From: CAZKUN01 sp964555935
GTDB taxonomy: Bacteria; Armatimonadota; Zipacnadia; Zipacnadales; VGFC01
DNA: 18,231 bases
NCBI GenBank assembly: GCA_964555935.1
Contig: CAZKUN010000189.1
Coordinates: 1-18,231, forward strand
Reading direction: 5' to 3'
Positions 1 through 7,462 of the stretch are shown piece after piece. The translations under genes were made by a program, and so were the position numbers. How positions within the stretch are numbered: the stretch's first letter is position 1; each line of letters begins with the position of its first letter. The notes below the pieces were generated by a model. That model was not told the origin of the DNA and searched no databases. It saw only the letters and a program-made list of their open reading frames with translations.

Positions 1-1222
1 TGCTGCTGATGAGCGGGTTCGCGCCGGCGCCGATGGCGATGATCGCCACGTCGATTGGCTCTTCGTATTCGGAGCCCTCGAGCGGCACGGGACGCCGACG
101 CCCGCTGTCGTCGGGCTCGCCGAGTTTCATCCGCTGCATCTTGGCCGCGACGAGCTTGCCCTCGTCGTCGCCGAGGAACTCCAGCGGCGTCGTGAGCAAG
201 TGGAAGTCGATGCCCTCTTCATCCGCGTGGTGGATCTCCTCATCGCGGGCGGGCATCTCCTCGCGCGAGCGACGGTAGGCGAGGATGACATTCTCGGCGC
301 CCAACCGCAGCGCCGAGCGCGCGGAATCCATCGCGACGTTCCCGCCGCCGATGACCATGACGCGCTTGCCGCGAGCGATCGGCGTGTCGGCGTCGCCGCC
401 GAAATCATAGGCCCGCATGAGGTTGACGCGTGTCAGGAACTCGTTGGCCGAGTAGACGCCCAGGAGGTTCTCGCCATCGATCTTCATGAACGTCGGCAGG
501 CCGGCCCCGGTCGCGACGAAGACGGCGTCGAAGCCCTCCTCTTCGAGGAGGTCAGCCACCGTGTCGAGCTTGCCGATGACGGCGCTCGTCTCCAGGTTGA
601 CGCCCAGATCGCGGAGCGCCTCAACCTCGATCTTGAGGATGCGTTTGGGCAACCGGAACTCTGGTATGCCGTAGACCAGCACGCCACCCAGTTCGTGGAG
701 CGCCTCGAAGACGGTGACGCTGTGCCCGAGTTTGGCCAGATCGGCAGCACACGTCAGTCCCGCCGGGCCCGAGCCGACGACGGCGATTCTCTTGCCCGTC
801 GGCGGGGCGATCTCAGGTCTGACCGCTGCGTCGCGGTCGCGCTCCCAGTCTGCCACAAAGCGCTCCAGCCTTCCCACGGCGACGGGGTCGCCCTGCTTGC
901 CCAGCACGCACAGCTCCTCGCATTGCTCCTCCTGCGGGCACACGCGCCCACAGACGGCGGGCAACACGTTCGTCTCCTTGATCTTGCGGGCCGCCTCGCC
1001 GAACTTCCCCTCCGCGGCGAGCTTCAGGAACCCGGGAATGTCGACGGCCACGGGACAGCCGGCGACGCACTTGGGATTCTTGCACTGGAGGCAGCGACTC
1101 GCCTCGGTCAGGGCAGTCTCCTCCGCGTAGCCGAGCGGCACCTCGTCGAAGTTCCTGGCGCGGACCTTGGGCTCTTGCTCCGGCATAGGCTGGCGTGGTG
1201 TTTGGTTGGCTTTCGGGCTCAT
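1..1222 (-). CDS. nfnB: NfnB / GltA-type NADPH-binding flavoprotein, 3' end cut off
   Basis: This reads as the FAD- and NADPH-binding subunit of the family shared by glutamate synthase small chain (GltA) and NfnB, the large subunit of NADH-dependent reduced ferredoxin:NADP+ oxidoreductase. 407 codons are visible and the C-terminus lies outside the window. Seen: two cysteine clusters for [4Fe-4S] centres (C44, C47, C52, C56 and C91, C95, C101, C105), a first dinucleotide fold VVGSGPAGL at about 148-156, and a second VIGGGNVAMDSA at about 290-301. The start chosen is ATG at 1222, with GGGAGA 7 bases upstream; an in-frame ATG 12 codons later is the alternative. The gene follows nfnA on the same strand with a 104-base gap, and this pairing favours NfnB over a stand-alone glutamate synthase chain. 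The protein should be cytosolic. Family call is firm; the Nfn role rests on context. Confidence 0.88.
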   Translation of the reverse strand, partial: MSPKANQTPRQPMPEQEPKVRARNFDEVPLGYAEETALTEASRCLQCKNPKCVAGCPVAVDIPGFLKLAAEGKFGEAARKIKETNVLPAVCGRVCPQEEQCEELCVLGKQGDPVAVGRLERFVADWERDRDAAVRPEIAPPTGKRIAVVGSGPAGLTCAADLAKLGHSVTVFEALHELGGVLVYGIPEFRLPKRILKIEVEALRDLGVNLETSAVIGKLDTVADLLEEEGFDAVFVATGAGLPTFMKIDGENLLGVYSANEFLTRVNLMRAYDFGGDADTPIARGKRVMVIGGGNVAMDSARSALRLGAENVILAYRRSREEMPARDEEIHHADEEGIDFHLLTTPLEFLGDDEGKLVAAKMQRMKLGEPDDSGRRRPVPLEGSEYEEPIDVAIIAIGAGANPLISS

Positions 1223-1278
1223 TCGGTGGTCTCCCGATGGTGGCGTTCGATGGTCCGTCCCAATACCTAAGAGAACTG

Positions 1279-1330
1279 GGCGCGTCGGATCTGGAGATCC
1301 GACCTACGGGGTAGTGAAACCACTTCTTAG
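1279..1330 (-). repeat. Palindromic repeat pair (modules B and A) between nfnA and nfnB
   Basis: On the minus strand this holds a diverged module B (CTAAGAAGTGGTTTCACTAC), then directly GTAGG and module A, the near-perfect palindrome GTCGGATCTCCAGATCCGAC at 1284-1303 (9-base arms, 2-base centre). Module A is identical to the copy at 14134-14153. The first bases of module B coincide with the TAA stop of nfnA. The RNA would fold into a hairpin, which may act as a terminator, a processing site or an mRNA 3'-end stabiliser; no T-tract follows, so a classical rho-independent terminator is not supported. Confidence 0.8.
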
Positions 1331-2172
1331 GTCTTCGTCAGCCCAACCGTGCAGTGCGAGTGGCCGTCATCGGCCTCGGCTTCCATAGACTTGTACGTGC
1401 CCTGACGCTTCATGAGCAACTCGAAGTTGACCTCATGGGCATCGAACTCGGGACCGTCAACGCAGGCGAATTTCGTCTCGCCGCCGACCTCAACGCGGCA
1501 ACCACCGCACATCCCGGTGCCGTCGATCATGATCGGGTTGAGGCTGACCATGGTGGGGATGTTGTGTTCCCGCGTGAGGTTTGAGACCGCGCGCATCATC
1601 GGCGTCGGCCCGACCGCGAGGACGAAGGCGATGCTCTCGCCCTCTTCGATGAGGTTGGCGAGAACATCCGTGACGAAGCCCTTGTGACCGTGAGTGCCGT
1701 CGTCGGTTGCGACCTCGAGACGCCGGCAGATGTCGCCGAGTTCGCTCTCGAGGATGACCAGGTCCTTGTTGCGCGCGCCGATGATACCGATGAGGTCGTT
1801 GCCGGCTTCGCCGAGCGCAGCGGCGATGGGGAGCACGGGAGCCGTGCCGTAGCCGCCGCCGATGACGCAGGCAGTGCCGTAGTTCTCGATGTGAGTCGGC
1901 TCGCCCAGCGGGCCCGCGAGGTCTATTAGCCGATCGCCGACGGCGAGCAGGGCCAGTTCCTTCGTGGAATGCCCCACGGCTTGGAAGATCAGCGTGACCG
2001 TCCCGGCCTCGGGGTCGGAATCCACGATCGTGAGCGGCAAGCGCTCGCCACCATCGTGAGTGCGGAGGATGATGAACTGGCCCGCCTTGCGCTTCTTGGC
2101 GATCTTCGGGTGGTGGATTCGATAGCGGAAGGTGTTCGGGCCGATCTCTTCCTTGGATATGATCTCGTTCAT
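1327..2172 (-). CDS. nfnA: NfnA, FNR-like subunit of ferredoxin:NADP+ oxidoreductase
   Basis: This is the FAD/NAD-binding subunit of the Nfn complex (281 residues, usual length), related to PyrK and ferredoxin-NADP reductases. In Nfn it oxidises NADH and, with NfnB, couples ferredoxin and NADP+ reduction by flavin-based bifurcation. Seen: an FNR-type beta-barrel at about 1-95 with an FAD motif RLPLTIVD at 44-51, a nucleotide-binding loop GGGYGTAP at 105-112, and a C-terminal [2Fe-2S] region with C222, C225 and C237. Asp217 stands where PyrK has its first cluster cysteine; from memory, an Asp ligand is also a feature of NfnA structures. The start at 2172 is set by AAGGTG 5 bases upstream, and an earlier ATG runs into a stop at once. 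It is first of two genes, with nfnB downstream. A stand-alone sulfide dehydrogenase-type subunit is the alternative name for the same family. Confidence 0.9.
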   Translation of the reverse strand: MNEIISKEEIGPNTFRYRIHHPKIAKKRKAGQFIILRTHDGGERLPLTIVDSDPEAGTVTLIFQAVGHSTKELALLAVGDRLIDLAGPLGEPTHIENYGTACVIGGGYGTAPVLPIAAALGEAGNDLIGIIGARNKDLVILESELGDICRRLEVATDDGTHGHKGFVTDVLANLIEEGESIAFVLAVGPTPMMRAVSNLTREHNIPTMVSLNPIMIDGTGMCGGCRVEVGGETKFACVDGPEFDAHEVNFELLMKRQGTYKSMEAEADDGHSHCTVGLTKT

Positions 2173-2405
2173 GAAGGCACCTTGGGCATGCGTTGATCCG
2201 TCTCTGGTCGAGACCTGAAGGGGGTCAGTTCGACCAGGTGAGGCAACATTCCTACGTGGAGCGTCCCGGGTCTGCTATCCGACCGGGGAGTCTAGGCAGG
2301 ATATCCGCCGCTTCATCCTGTAGTAGTAGTCACTCGCCATTCGACACTGGGGTGGGCTTCGGCTAGCTTGGCCCATGTGACATCCATGCCACGAGGTGAA
2401 TCACC
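2173..2405. promoter_or_regulatory. Divergent intergenic region between nfnA and the SIMPL gene
   Basis: The 233 bases separate the start of nfnA (minus) from the start of the SIMPL-domain gene (plus), so both promoters should lie here. I see the two ribosome binding sites (AAGGTG for nfnA, GAGGTG at about 2393-2398 for the SIMPL gene). Only a weak core-promoter candidate is visible: TTCGAC at 2340-2345, 18 bases, then TAGCTT at 2364-2369, reading plus. I see no reading frame of coding quality and no copy of the palindromic repeats. Confidence 0.45.
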
Positions 2406-3194
2406 ATGCGTATAGACGGCAAAGTGCTCGGCGCGTTCGCGATCGGGATCGTGCTGACGGCTGTACTGATCGGCCAGTGGGGCTGTCGCGATACGGCGCT
2501 CACGCCCGCGACGGCGCAAGTTACGGATGACGGTCGCCCGGTCTTCATCATCTCCATCCAGGGCAATGCGACGGTCCGCGTGAAGCCTGATAGCGCGCGG
2601 ATATTCTTCAACGTGACGAAGGCAGCGACGACGCCGGGCGATGTCAGGCAGCAGACCGTCAGCGCGACGAATGACGTGATGGCGCGTCTGGAGAAGCTGG
2701 GAATCGAGGATTTGTATACGAAGACGAGCACAACCAGCGTCGATATCGTCTGGGATGACCACAAGAATCTCGTGATCGAGGGCTATCGGATGACGACGGC
2801 GTTTACAGTGCGAGTCGTCGACGATAATGTCGAGCGCCTCGGCAAGAACGCGGGGAAGGTGGTCGACGCAGCGCTGGAGTCGGGCGCCAACGAGATCGAA
2901 CGCGTCACGTTCTTCAAGGAAGACGACGACGGCGACCGGCTCGAGTGCCTCAAGCAAGCCGTCGCCGACGCCAGATCCACCGCGGAAGCTATCGCGGCGA
3001 CCGCGGGCGTGACGATTGCGGGTCCGGTGACGATCAGCGGAGTGCCCAGTCGGCACGATTTCAATATGAGCAACTCCATGCAGGTGCAGTCGTCCGCGCC
3101 CACCGGCGGAGGCGGCGCCGTGAGTTCGTATGCCGCGGGCGACCTGGAACTTGCCTGCAACACGCAGGCGACGTTTGAGTTCAACAGAGGCTAG
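2406..3194 (+). CDS. SIMPL-domain (DUF541, YggE-like) exported protein
   Basis: A 262-residue protein of the SIMPL/DUF541 family. These are exported or membrane-anchored proteins of poorly known function, linked in some bacteria to oxidative-stress tolerance. Seen: a short basic N-terminus and a hydrophobic stretch at about 8-24 ending in GQWGC, which could be a signal peptide, an anchor or a poor lipobox. Then comes the family pattern: a beta-rich start ISIQGNATVRVKPDSARI at about 49-66, the conserved GYRMTTAFTVRV, and an Ala-rich helix (ADARSTAEAIAATAGV) before the closing beta strands. The ATG at 2406 is supported by GAGGTG 7 bases upstream. The next gene begins 64 bases later on the same strand, so they may share a transcript. 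Family call is firm; subcellular placement is less so. Confidence 0.85.
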   Translation: MRIDGKVLGAFAIGIVLTAVLIGQWGCRDTALTPATAQVTDDGRPVFIISIQGNATVRVKPDSARIFFNVTKAATTPGDVRQQTVSATNDVMARLEKLGIEDLYTKTSTTSVDIVWDDHKNLVIEGYRMTTAFTVRVVDDNVERLGKNAGKVVDAALESGANEIERVTFFKEDDDGDRLECLKQAVADARSTAEAIAATAGVTIAGPVTISGVPSRHDFNMSNSMQVQSSAPTGGGGAVSSYAAGDLELACNTQATFEFNRG

Positions 3195-3201
3195 ACGGCT
3201 G

Positions 3202-3214
3202 GCAAGAAACTTGC
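3202..3214 (+). terminator. Small hairpin after the SIMPL gene, weak terminator candidate
   Basis: GCAAG, AAA, CTTGC forms a perfect 5-base-pair stem with a 3-base loop, 7 bases after the SIMPL stop codon; outer GGC and GCC could extend it around a bulge. No run of T follows, so this is at best a weak or rho-assisted site and may be coincidence. Confidence 0.25.
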
Positions 3215-3258
3215 TAAGCCCGAGGCGTTGGCGAGCGTGATGAGGGGAGGCTGCTGTT

Positions 3259-4461
3259 GTGAAGCGCTGGGTGATCGCAGCAGTCGTCGCGGCGGCAGTG
3301 GTGGTTGGGGGCATCCTCCTTGCGAGGCGGTTGCTGAAGCCCTACATGTATTCCGCGCAAGGCCCGGCGAGAGTGATCTCCGTTCCGTCGTATCCGGAGC
3401 CGGCCAACAATGGGTTCCGCGAGCTGCGTCTCGTGACGGCCGACGTGTGGACCCACTCGGACGCCATCGGCGACGCCCACGCGCTTGAATGGGATGTCGA
3501 GCCCGAGGGCCTCGGCGAGATCCGGACCGCGACGCAGTCGGCCATGCGCGACGCCCGCGAGGCGCTGGCTGGAGAGTGCCTCCAGCCGCAACCCCGGGCT
3601 CCGTTCCAGAGCTTCCCGTATTTCGCCCATTTCCGCGTCGCGATCGCGCTGTGCGTGGTGCTTGGGAGGGAGCATGAGCGCGCCGGGCGTTACGCCGAGG
3701 CCATCGACAGCTATACGGATGGGCTCAGGCTGTCGTCAGTGGTATCTCGGAACGGAGAGATCATCCACCACATGGTGGGAGCGGCTTGCGCCTCATCCGT
3801 GGCGCCGGATCTCGCGCGGTGTGTCGGGAGCGGGGACGTATCGGCCGACCGGTTGAGGGTTCTGGCGGATGATCTGCGGAAGCTTAGCGCGGACGCGCCG
3901 CCGTTTTACGAGGCGCTTCAAGTCGAGTGGGCAACCACCGAAGAACTGTTGGCGTCCCTGTCGCAGGGCGCAACTGCACTGCAGAGAGTGGGGTTGGGGG
4001 CTGCGACACCGAATCCGCGGGTGCGCGGCGCGCTGGCACAGGCTGGCTGGTGGGAGGCCAACGAGAAGTTCAGCGACTCCATCGATGATGCCAGGAAGCC
4101 GTGGCCCGAGCGATCGTATGAGATGCCCGAGCCTGAAACGAAGGCGGGATCCGCGGTGCTGCCCGTATTCGCAAATGCCGGAAGCAAGGCCGTCGAGCGG
4201 GACGCGCTGCTGGCGGGGCTTCGCGTGCAGGCCGCCATTGAACTACACCGGCTCGAGCGAGGCGCTCTCCCTGCTTCGCTGGCTGAACTGAGCGATCTCC
4301 CGCTCGACCCCTGCAGGGCGCAACCGTTCATATACCAGGGCGATGGCGACGAGTACGTGCTGTACAGCGTCGGCTGTGACATGGTGGACGAGGGCGGGGA
4401 GCCCCGGCTCGGCCCCGATCCATATGCGGGCGATCTGATCATCTGGACCAGTGGGGCATAG
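3259..4461 (+). CDS. Membrane-anchored protein with pseudopilin-like C-terminal motif, paralogue 1
   Basis: I do not recognise a named function. The 400-residue product has one N-terminal membrane segment (about 5-23) and presumably an exported body. A TPR-like helix (GRYAEAIDSYTDGL) lies near 150. A C-terminal segment runs from LRVQAAIELHRLERGALPAS through the LDP motif to YVLYSVG and GDLIIW. That tail resembles the end of type II secretion pseudopilin GspG (a helix with YRLxxGxxP, then DP, then YxLxSxGxDG and DIxxW), but the prepilin leader and glycine/glutamate cleavage site are absent. The gene starts with GTG, supported by GAGGGGAGG about 9 bases upstream. It overlaps the next gene, its paralogue, by one base (TAGTG). 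Similar proteins are common in planctomycete-like genomes as hypothetical proteins. Confidence 0.78.
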   Translation: MKRWVIAAVVAAAVVVGGILLARRLLKPYMYSAQGPARVISVPSYPEPANNGFRELRLVTADVWTHSDAIGDAHALEWDVEPEGLGEIRTATQSAMRDAREALAGECLQPQPRAPFQSFPYFAHFRVAIALCVVLGREHERAGRYAEAIDSYTDGLRLSSVVSRNGEIIHHMVGAACASSVAPDLARCVGSGDVSADRLRVLADDLRKLSADAPPFYEALQVEWATTEELLASLSQGATALQRVGLGAATPNPRVRGALAQAGWWEANEKFSDSIDDARKPWPERSYEMPEPETKAGSAVLPVFANAGSKAVERDALLAGLRVQAAIELHRLERGALPASLAELSDLPLDPCRAQPFIYQGDGDEYVLYSVGCDMVDEGGEPRLGPDPYAGDLIIWTSGA

Positions 4462-5738
4462 TGGTTAGACAACGCGTGGATGGGGGGGGGACCGTGAGAG
4501 CGACAGAAGGCAAGACAAGGCGGTGGATGCGCCAGACCGCTTGGGCGATGCAGGGGCTGATACTGTGCGCGGTGTTGGTGGCCTTCTACCGGGCCGGAAC
4601 GTTCGACTTTCTGCGCCCGAAACTGCCCGTGATCGACGTGCCCAATCACCCCGCGCCGTCGGACAACGGATGGGACGCGCTCGCCTCCGCGGCAGCGCGG
4701 GTCGATACGCACAGCAGCGCCATCCATGCGGCCTGGGACGCGGAGGTTGGCAGCGTGCCCCCGATGCCCGCTGAGGTCACCGAGATCCTCGCGGATGCAC
4801 GAGAAGCCTTGCGGAATGAGTGCGTTCACGCGCACCCGCCCGGGCAGCTACACGACCTTCCCTATGCGGACGACATGCGGCGATTGGTGCGGATGATGGT
4901 GCTTGAGGCGCGCCGGCTGGAGGGTAGCGGCGAACACGGCGAAGCGGCGCGTATTTACGTGGACGGATTGCGCGTGGGACCTGTGGTGGCGAGGAACGGC
5001 GGCGTGATAGACTGGCTATCGGGGGGAGCGATCACGAGCATCGTGACGCCGGATCTCTCCCGTTGCATCGGCTCGGGTGAGATGGAGAGGGCTGATCTGG
5101 AGTGGCTGATCGAGGCTCTGGCTACCAGGGAGCGCGACGTGGTCCCGTTCCACGAGGCGCTTGCCATCGAGTGGGTGGTGCTGGATCAGGAGTACGCGGA
5201 CATGGCTGCGGGGGAAGCGCGTGATGGCGAGCGCATGGGCTGGGGCGCGGCTGTGATTACGGAGCCAGTGCGGCGGGGACTGCATAAGGGGCTGGCGAAG
5301 GCGATCGAGTCGGCCAAGGATCCGACTCGCGTTGGCCCGCTCGAGTTGAGGAAGACTGGGAGCATGATGGCTGACATGCTGCTGCAGGTCCACACAGAAT
5401 CGGCATCCAGGGGGCCTCAACGGCAGGCGATGCTGACGGGCCTTCGCGTCCACGCGGCGGCGCAGCTTCACCGGCTGCAGACGGGCGAGTTCCCGGCATC
5501 GCTGGACGAACTGCAGCTTGCCCCGCCGGCCACAGATCCGCACACTCATGGACCGATGCTCTACGAGCTGCGCGACGACGGTTACGTGGTCTACTCGGCG
5601 GGGCCGGATCGCGTCGATGACGGCGGCACGTTGCGGCTGCACCGGCAGACCCGCGAGGGCGATCTCATCATCTGGCCGGCTGGGGGCACCGTGAGGCCCA
5701 GAGAGAAGAAGCCTGCTGCTGCTCCGCCGCCGGGCTGA
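4461..5738 (+). CDS. Membrane-anchored protein with pseudopilin-like C-terminal motif, paralogue 2
   Basis: A 425-residue paralogue of the preceding gene, clearly a tandem duplicate. Shared blocks include TPDLSRCIGSGEM (upstream copy APDLARCVGSGDV), PFHEALAIEW (PFYEALQVEW), and the ending GYVVYSAGPDRVDDGG plus GDLIIW. One membrane segment lies near residues 30-45. A proline/alanine-rich tail (KKPAAAPPPG) is extra. The start is uncertain. GTG at 4461 overlaps the upstream stop, but GTG at 4494, just after a run of nine G that could pair with the ribosome, would remove 11 residues and is also plausible. Function unknown; the conserved tail suggests a pseudopilin-like fold. Being coupled to its paralogue, the two products may work as a pair. 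Confidence 0.78.
   Translation: MVRQRVDGGGTVRATEGKTRRWMRQTAWAMQGLILCAVLVAFYRAGTFDFLRPKLPVIDVPNHPAPSDNGWDALASAAARVDTHSSAIHAAWDAEVGSVPPMPAEVTEILADAREALRNECVHAHPPGQLHDLPYADDMRRLVRMMVLEARRLEGSGEHGEAARIYVDGLRVGPVVARNGGVIDWLSGGAITSIVTPDLSRCIGSGEMERADLEWLIEALATRERDVVPFHEALAIEWVVLDQEYADMAAGEARDGERMGWGAAVITEPVRRGLHKGLAKAIESAKDPTRVGPLELRKTGSMMADMLLQVHTESASRGPQRQAMLTGLRVHAAAQLHRLQTGEFPASLDELQLAPPATDPHTHGPMLYELRDDGYVVYSAGPDRVDDGGTLRLHRQTREGDLIIWPAGGTVRPREKKPAAAPPPG
4482..4490 (+). repeat. G9 homopolymer tract at the 5' end of paralogue 2
   Basis: Nine consecutive G lie 21 bases after the first possible start codon and 3 bases before an in-frame GTG. If translation begins at 4461 the tract encodes three glycines and slippage would shift the frame. 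If it begins at 4494 the tract acts as, or next to, the ribosome binding site. It is also a place where sequencing error in length would be likely. Confidence 0.7.
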
Positions 5739-5750
5739 CGCCGCTGCGGG

Positions 5751-5779
5751 TTACCTAGGGCGGGCGTTTGGGTTATGAT
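5751..5779 (+). promoter_or_regulatory. Candidate promoter overlapping the first mutY ATGs
   Basis: TTACCT at 5751-5756, a 17-base spacer and TATGAT at 5774-5779 form a housekeeping-type promoter candidate. The -10 box contains the first two ATG codons of the mutY frame, and transcription would begin near 5786, next to an in-frame GTG at 5784. No Shine-Dalgarno sequence lies in front of any of these starts, which fits a leaderless message. The -35 match is only fair. Confidence 0.35.
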
Positions 5780-6905
5780 GGCAGTGACGACGGTCATCGA
5801 CACTATGCCATCGCACAGCACCGCTCAACCCGCCGACATTGCGCCGAGGGTATTGTCGCGCTTTGATCCTGAGGCGCGCGACATGCCGTGGCGCAAGACG
5901 CGCGACGCGTATAGGATCTGGGCGTCGGAGATCATGCTCCAGCAGACGCAGGTGCAGACGGTCATCCCCTACTACGAGCGCTTCCTCGACGCATTCCCGA
6001 CCATCCGAGACCTCGCCGAGGCCGATATCGACGAGGTCCTGAGGCTGTGGGCCGGGTTGGGGTACTACTCTCGAGCGCGGAATCTCCACAGGACGGCGCG
6101 CGCTGTGATGGCCGAGCACGGAGGGAGCTTCCCCGAGGCGTATGATGACATCCTCGCGCTGCCGGGCATCGGCGCCTACACGGCCGGGGCGATCTCAAGC
6201 ATTGTATTCGGAGAGCGGCGGCCGGCCATCGACGGCAACGCCATACGCGTGCTGAGTCGCGTGTTCTTGATCGAGGGTGATCCCAAGAGCGGCAAGGCGA
6301 AACGGGCGATAGAGAGAATGGGCGCGGCTGCGGTGCCAGAGGATCGACCGGGCGACTACAACCAGGCGCTGATGGAAGTTGGCGGGCTCATCTGCACGCC
6401 GACGAGCCCTGCGTGCGAATCGTGTTGCCTGGAGGATGTCTGCGGCGCGCGGCGGGCCGGACGGCAGGCGGAACTGCCAACTCCAAAGCAGCGGGCGAAG
6501 ATGCGCGAGGTGCGTGCGGTGGCGGGCATCGTGGAGCGGCGGGGGCGGATACTGATCGCGCAGCGCCCGCCCGAGGGCGTGTGGGGCGGCATGTGGGAGC
6601 TGCCGAACTCGGAGGTGGGTGAGGGCGGTCAAGAAGCAACGCTCCGGGAACTGATTGCAGCCATGTTTGGGCTTGACGTCGAGGTCGGCGACGAGATCGC
6701 CCGCATCCGACATGGCATCATGAACCAACGCATCGAGCTGAGCGCCCATCGGTGCGCGGCCGGCCCGGGCCGAACGAAGGCCACGGCTCATCAGGCAGCG
6801 AAGTGGGTGCGATTGAGCGATCTCGATGACTACGCCCTCCCGGCGCCGCACCGCAAGATTGCGCGCGCGCTGATGGTAGCCGGCGATACGGAGGATTCGC
6901 GATGA
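5775..6905 (+). CDS. mutY: MutY, A/G-specific adenine DNA glycosylase
   Basis: MutY removes adenine mispaired with 8-oxoguanine or guanine in base-excision repair. All hallmarks are present in the 376-residue frame: catalytic Glu52 in SEIMLQQTQV, the helix-hairpin-helix LPGIGAYT at 129-136, catalytic Asp153 in PAIDGNAIRV, and the [4Fe-4S] ligands C207, C214, C217 and C223 with the canonical C-x6-C-x2-C-x5-C spacing. A C-terminal Nudix-like domain (about 248-368, with PPEGVWGGMWELP) reads 8-oxoguanine. The start is uncertain: 5775 is the longest ATG, but it sits in a candidate -10 box, and GTG 5784 or ATG 5805 (MPSHS) are alternatives. No ribosome binding site is visible for any of them. The stop overlaps the next start as ATGA, so the two genes are probably translated together. 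Identification is firm. Confidence 0.95.
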   Translation: MMAVTTVIDTMPSHSTAQPADIAPRVLSRFDPEARDMPWRKTRDAYRIWASEIMLQQTQVQTVIPYYERFLDAFPTIRDLAEADIDEVLRLWAGLGYYSRARNLHRTARAVMAEHGGSFPEAYDDILALPGIGAYTAGAISSIVFGERRPAIDGNAIRVLSRVFLIEGDPKSGKAKRAIERMGAAAVPEDRPGDYNQALMEVGGLICTPTSPACESCCLEDVCGARRAGRQAELPTPKQRAKMREVRAVAGIVERRGRILIAQRPPEGVWGGMWELPNSEVGEGGQEATLRELIAAMFGLDVEVGDEIARIRHGIMNQRIELSAHRCAAGPGRTKATAHQAAKWVRLSDLDDYALPAPHRKIARALMVAGDTEDSR

Positions 6906-7462
6906 GAGTATTCGGCATCCAGACCAGTCCCAACGAGGACGGGCTGACCGCGAGCATGGCGCTGGCCGCGCTCGAGGGCGCTGAGGCAGCGGGCGCGGAG
7001 ACGGAGATCGCGCACCTTCGCGGGCTGGACATCGGCGCGTGCCTGGCGTGCAAGGAGGGGTGGGGGATTTGCCGGACGGAGCACTCGTGCATCATCGCGG
7101 ACGACTTCCACTCGATCCGCGAGCAGATTGGCCAGGCCGACGCGGTCGTGATCAGCACGCCCGTGTACTTTGGCGAGCCGAGCGAGGTGACGAAGAGCTT
7201 CTTCGACCGCCTGCGGCGGTGCGAATTCCCGCTGGGCGAGGAGTCGCTGATCTACGGGACGCCGGCGATCGTTATCTCGGCGGCAGGTGGCTCCGGCGGC
7301 GGCGCGGTGACGGCTCTTGAGGACATGGAGCGATACCTTCGGGTCATCAGCATCCGGCCGTTCGATCTCATCACGGTCACGCGATTCACGCGCGAACACA
7401 AGATTGAGACGGCGAAGGCGGCCGGCGCCGCGTTAGTAGAGTTCGCAAAGAATGGCGGCTAG
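6902..7462 (+). CDS. Flavodoxin-like NAD(P)H oxidoreductase with cysteine motif
   Basis: A 186-residue member of the NADPH-dependent FMN reductase / iron-sulfur flavoprotein family, cytosolic, expected to bind FMN. Seen: a beta-alpha start (VFGIQTSPNEDG) for the FMN phosphate, a cysteine motif C47-x2-C50-x6-C57-x5-C63 followed by IADD, and the family block VISTPVYFGEPSEVTKSFFD at about 83-102, which lines the flavin. The spacing differs from the compact C-x2-C-x2-C of classical iron-sulfur flavoproteins, so cluster binding is possible but unproven. The substrate is unknown. ATG at 6902 has GGAGG 7 bases upstream and overlaps the mutY stop by four bases. The stop codon is shared, on a CTAG palindrome, with the convergent gene on the other strand. 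Confidence 0.82.
   Translation: MRVFGIQTSPNEDGLTASMALAALEGAEAAGAETEIAHLRGLDIGACLACKEGWGICRTEHSCIIADDFHSIREQIGQADAVVISTPVYFGEPSEVTKSFFDRLRRCEFPLGEESLIYGTPAIVISAAGGSGGGAVTALEDMERYLRVISIRPFDLITVTRFTREHKIETAKAAGAALVEFAKNGG

Noticed and set aside
200..1270. Long open frame on the plus strand opposite nfnB
   Set aside because: Translation is rich in Arg, Ala, Leu, Glu and Asp with no family motif; it mirrors a convincing gene on the minus strand. Typical shadow in G+C-rich DNA.
2313..3314. 333-codon minus-strand frame opposite the SIMPL gene
   Set aside because: His/Arg-rich composition typical of antisense shadows; the plus strand holds a clear DUF541 protein with a ribosome binding site.
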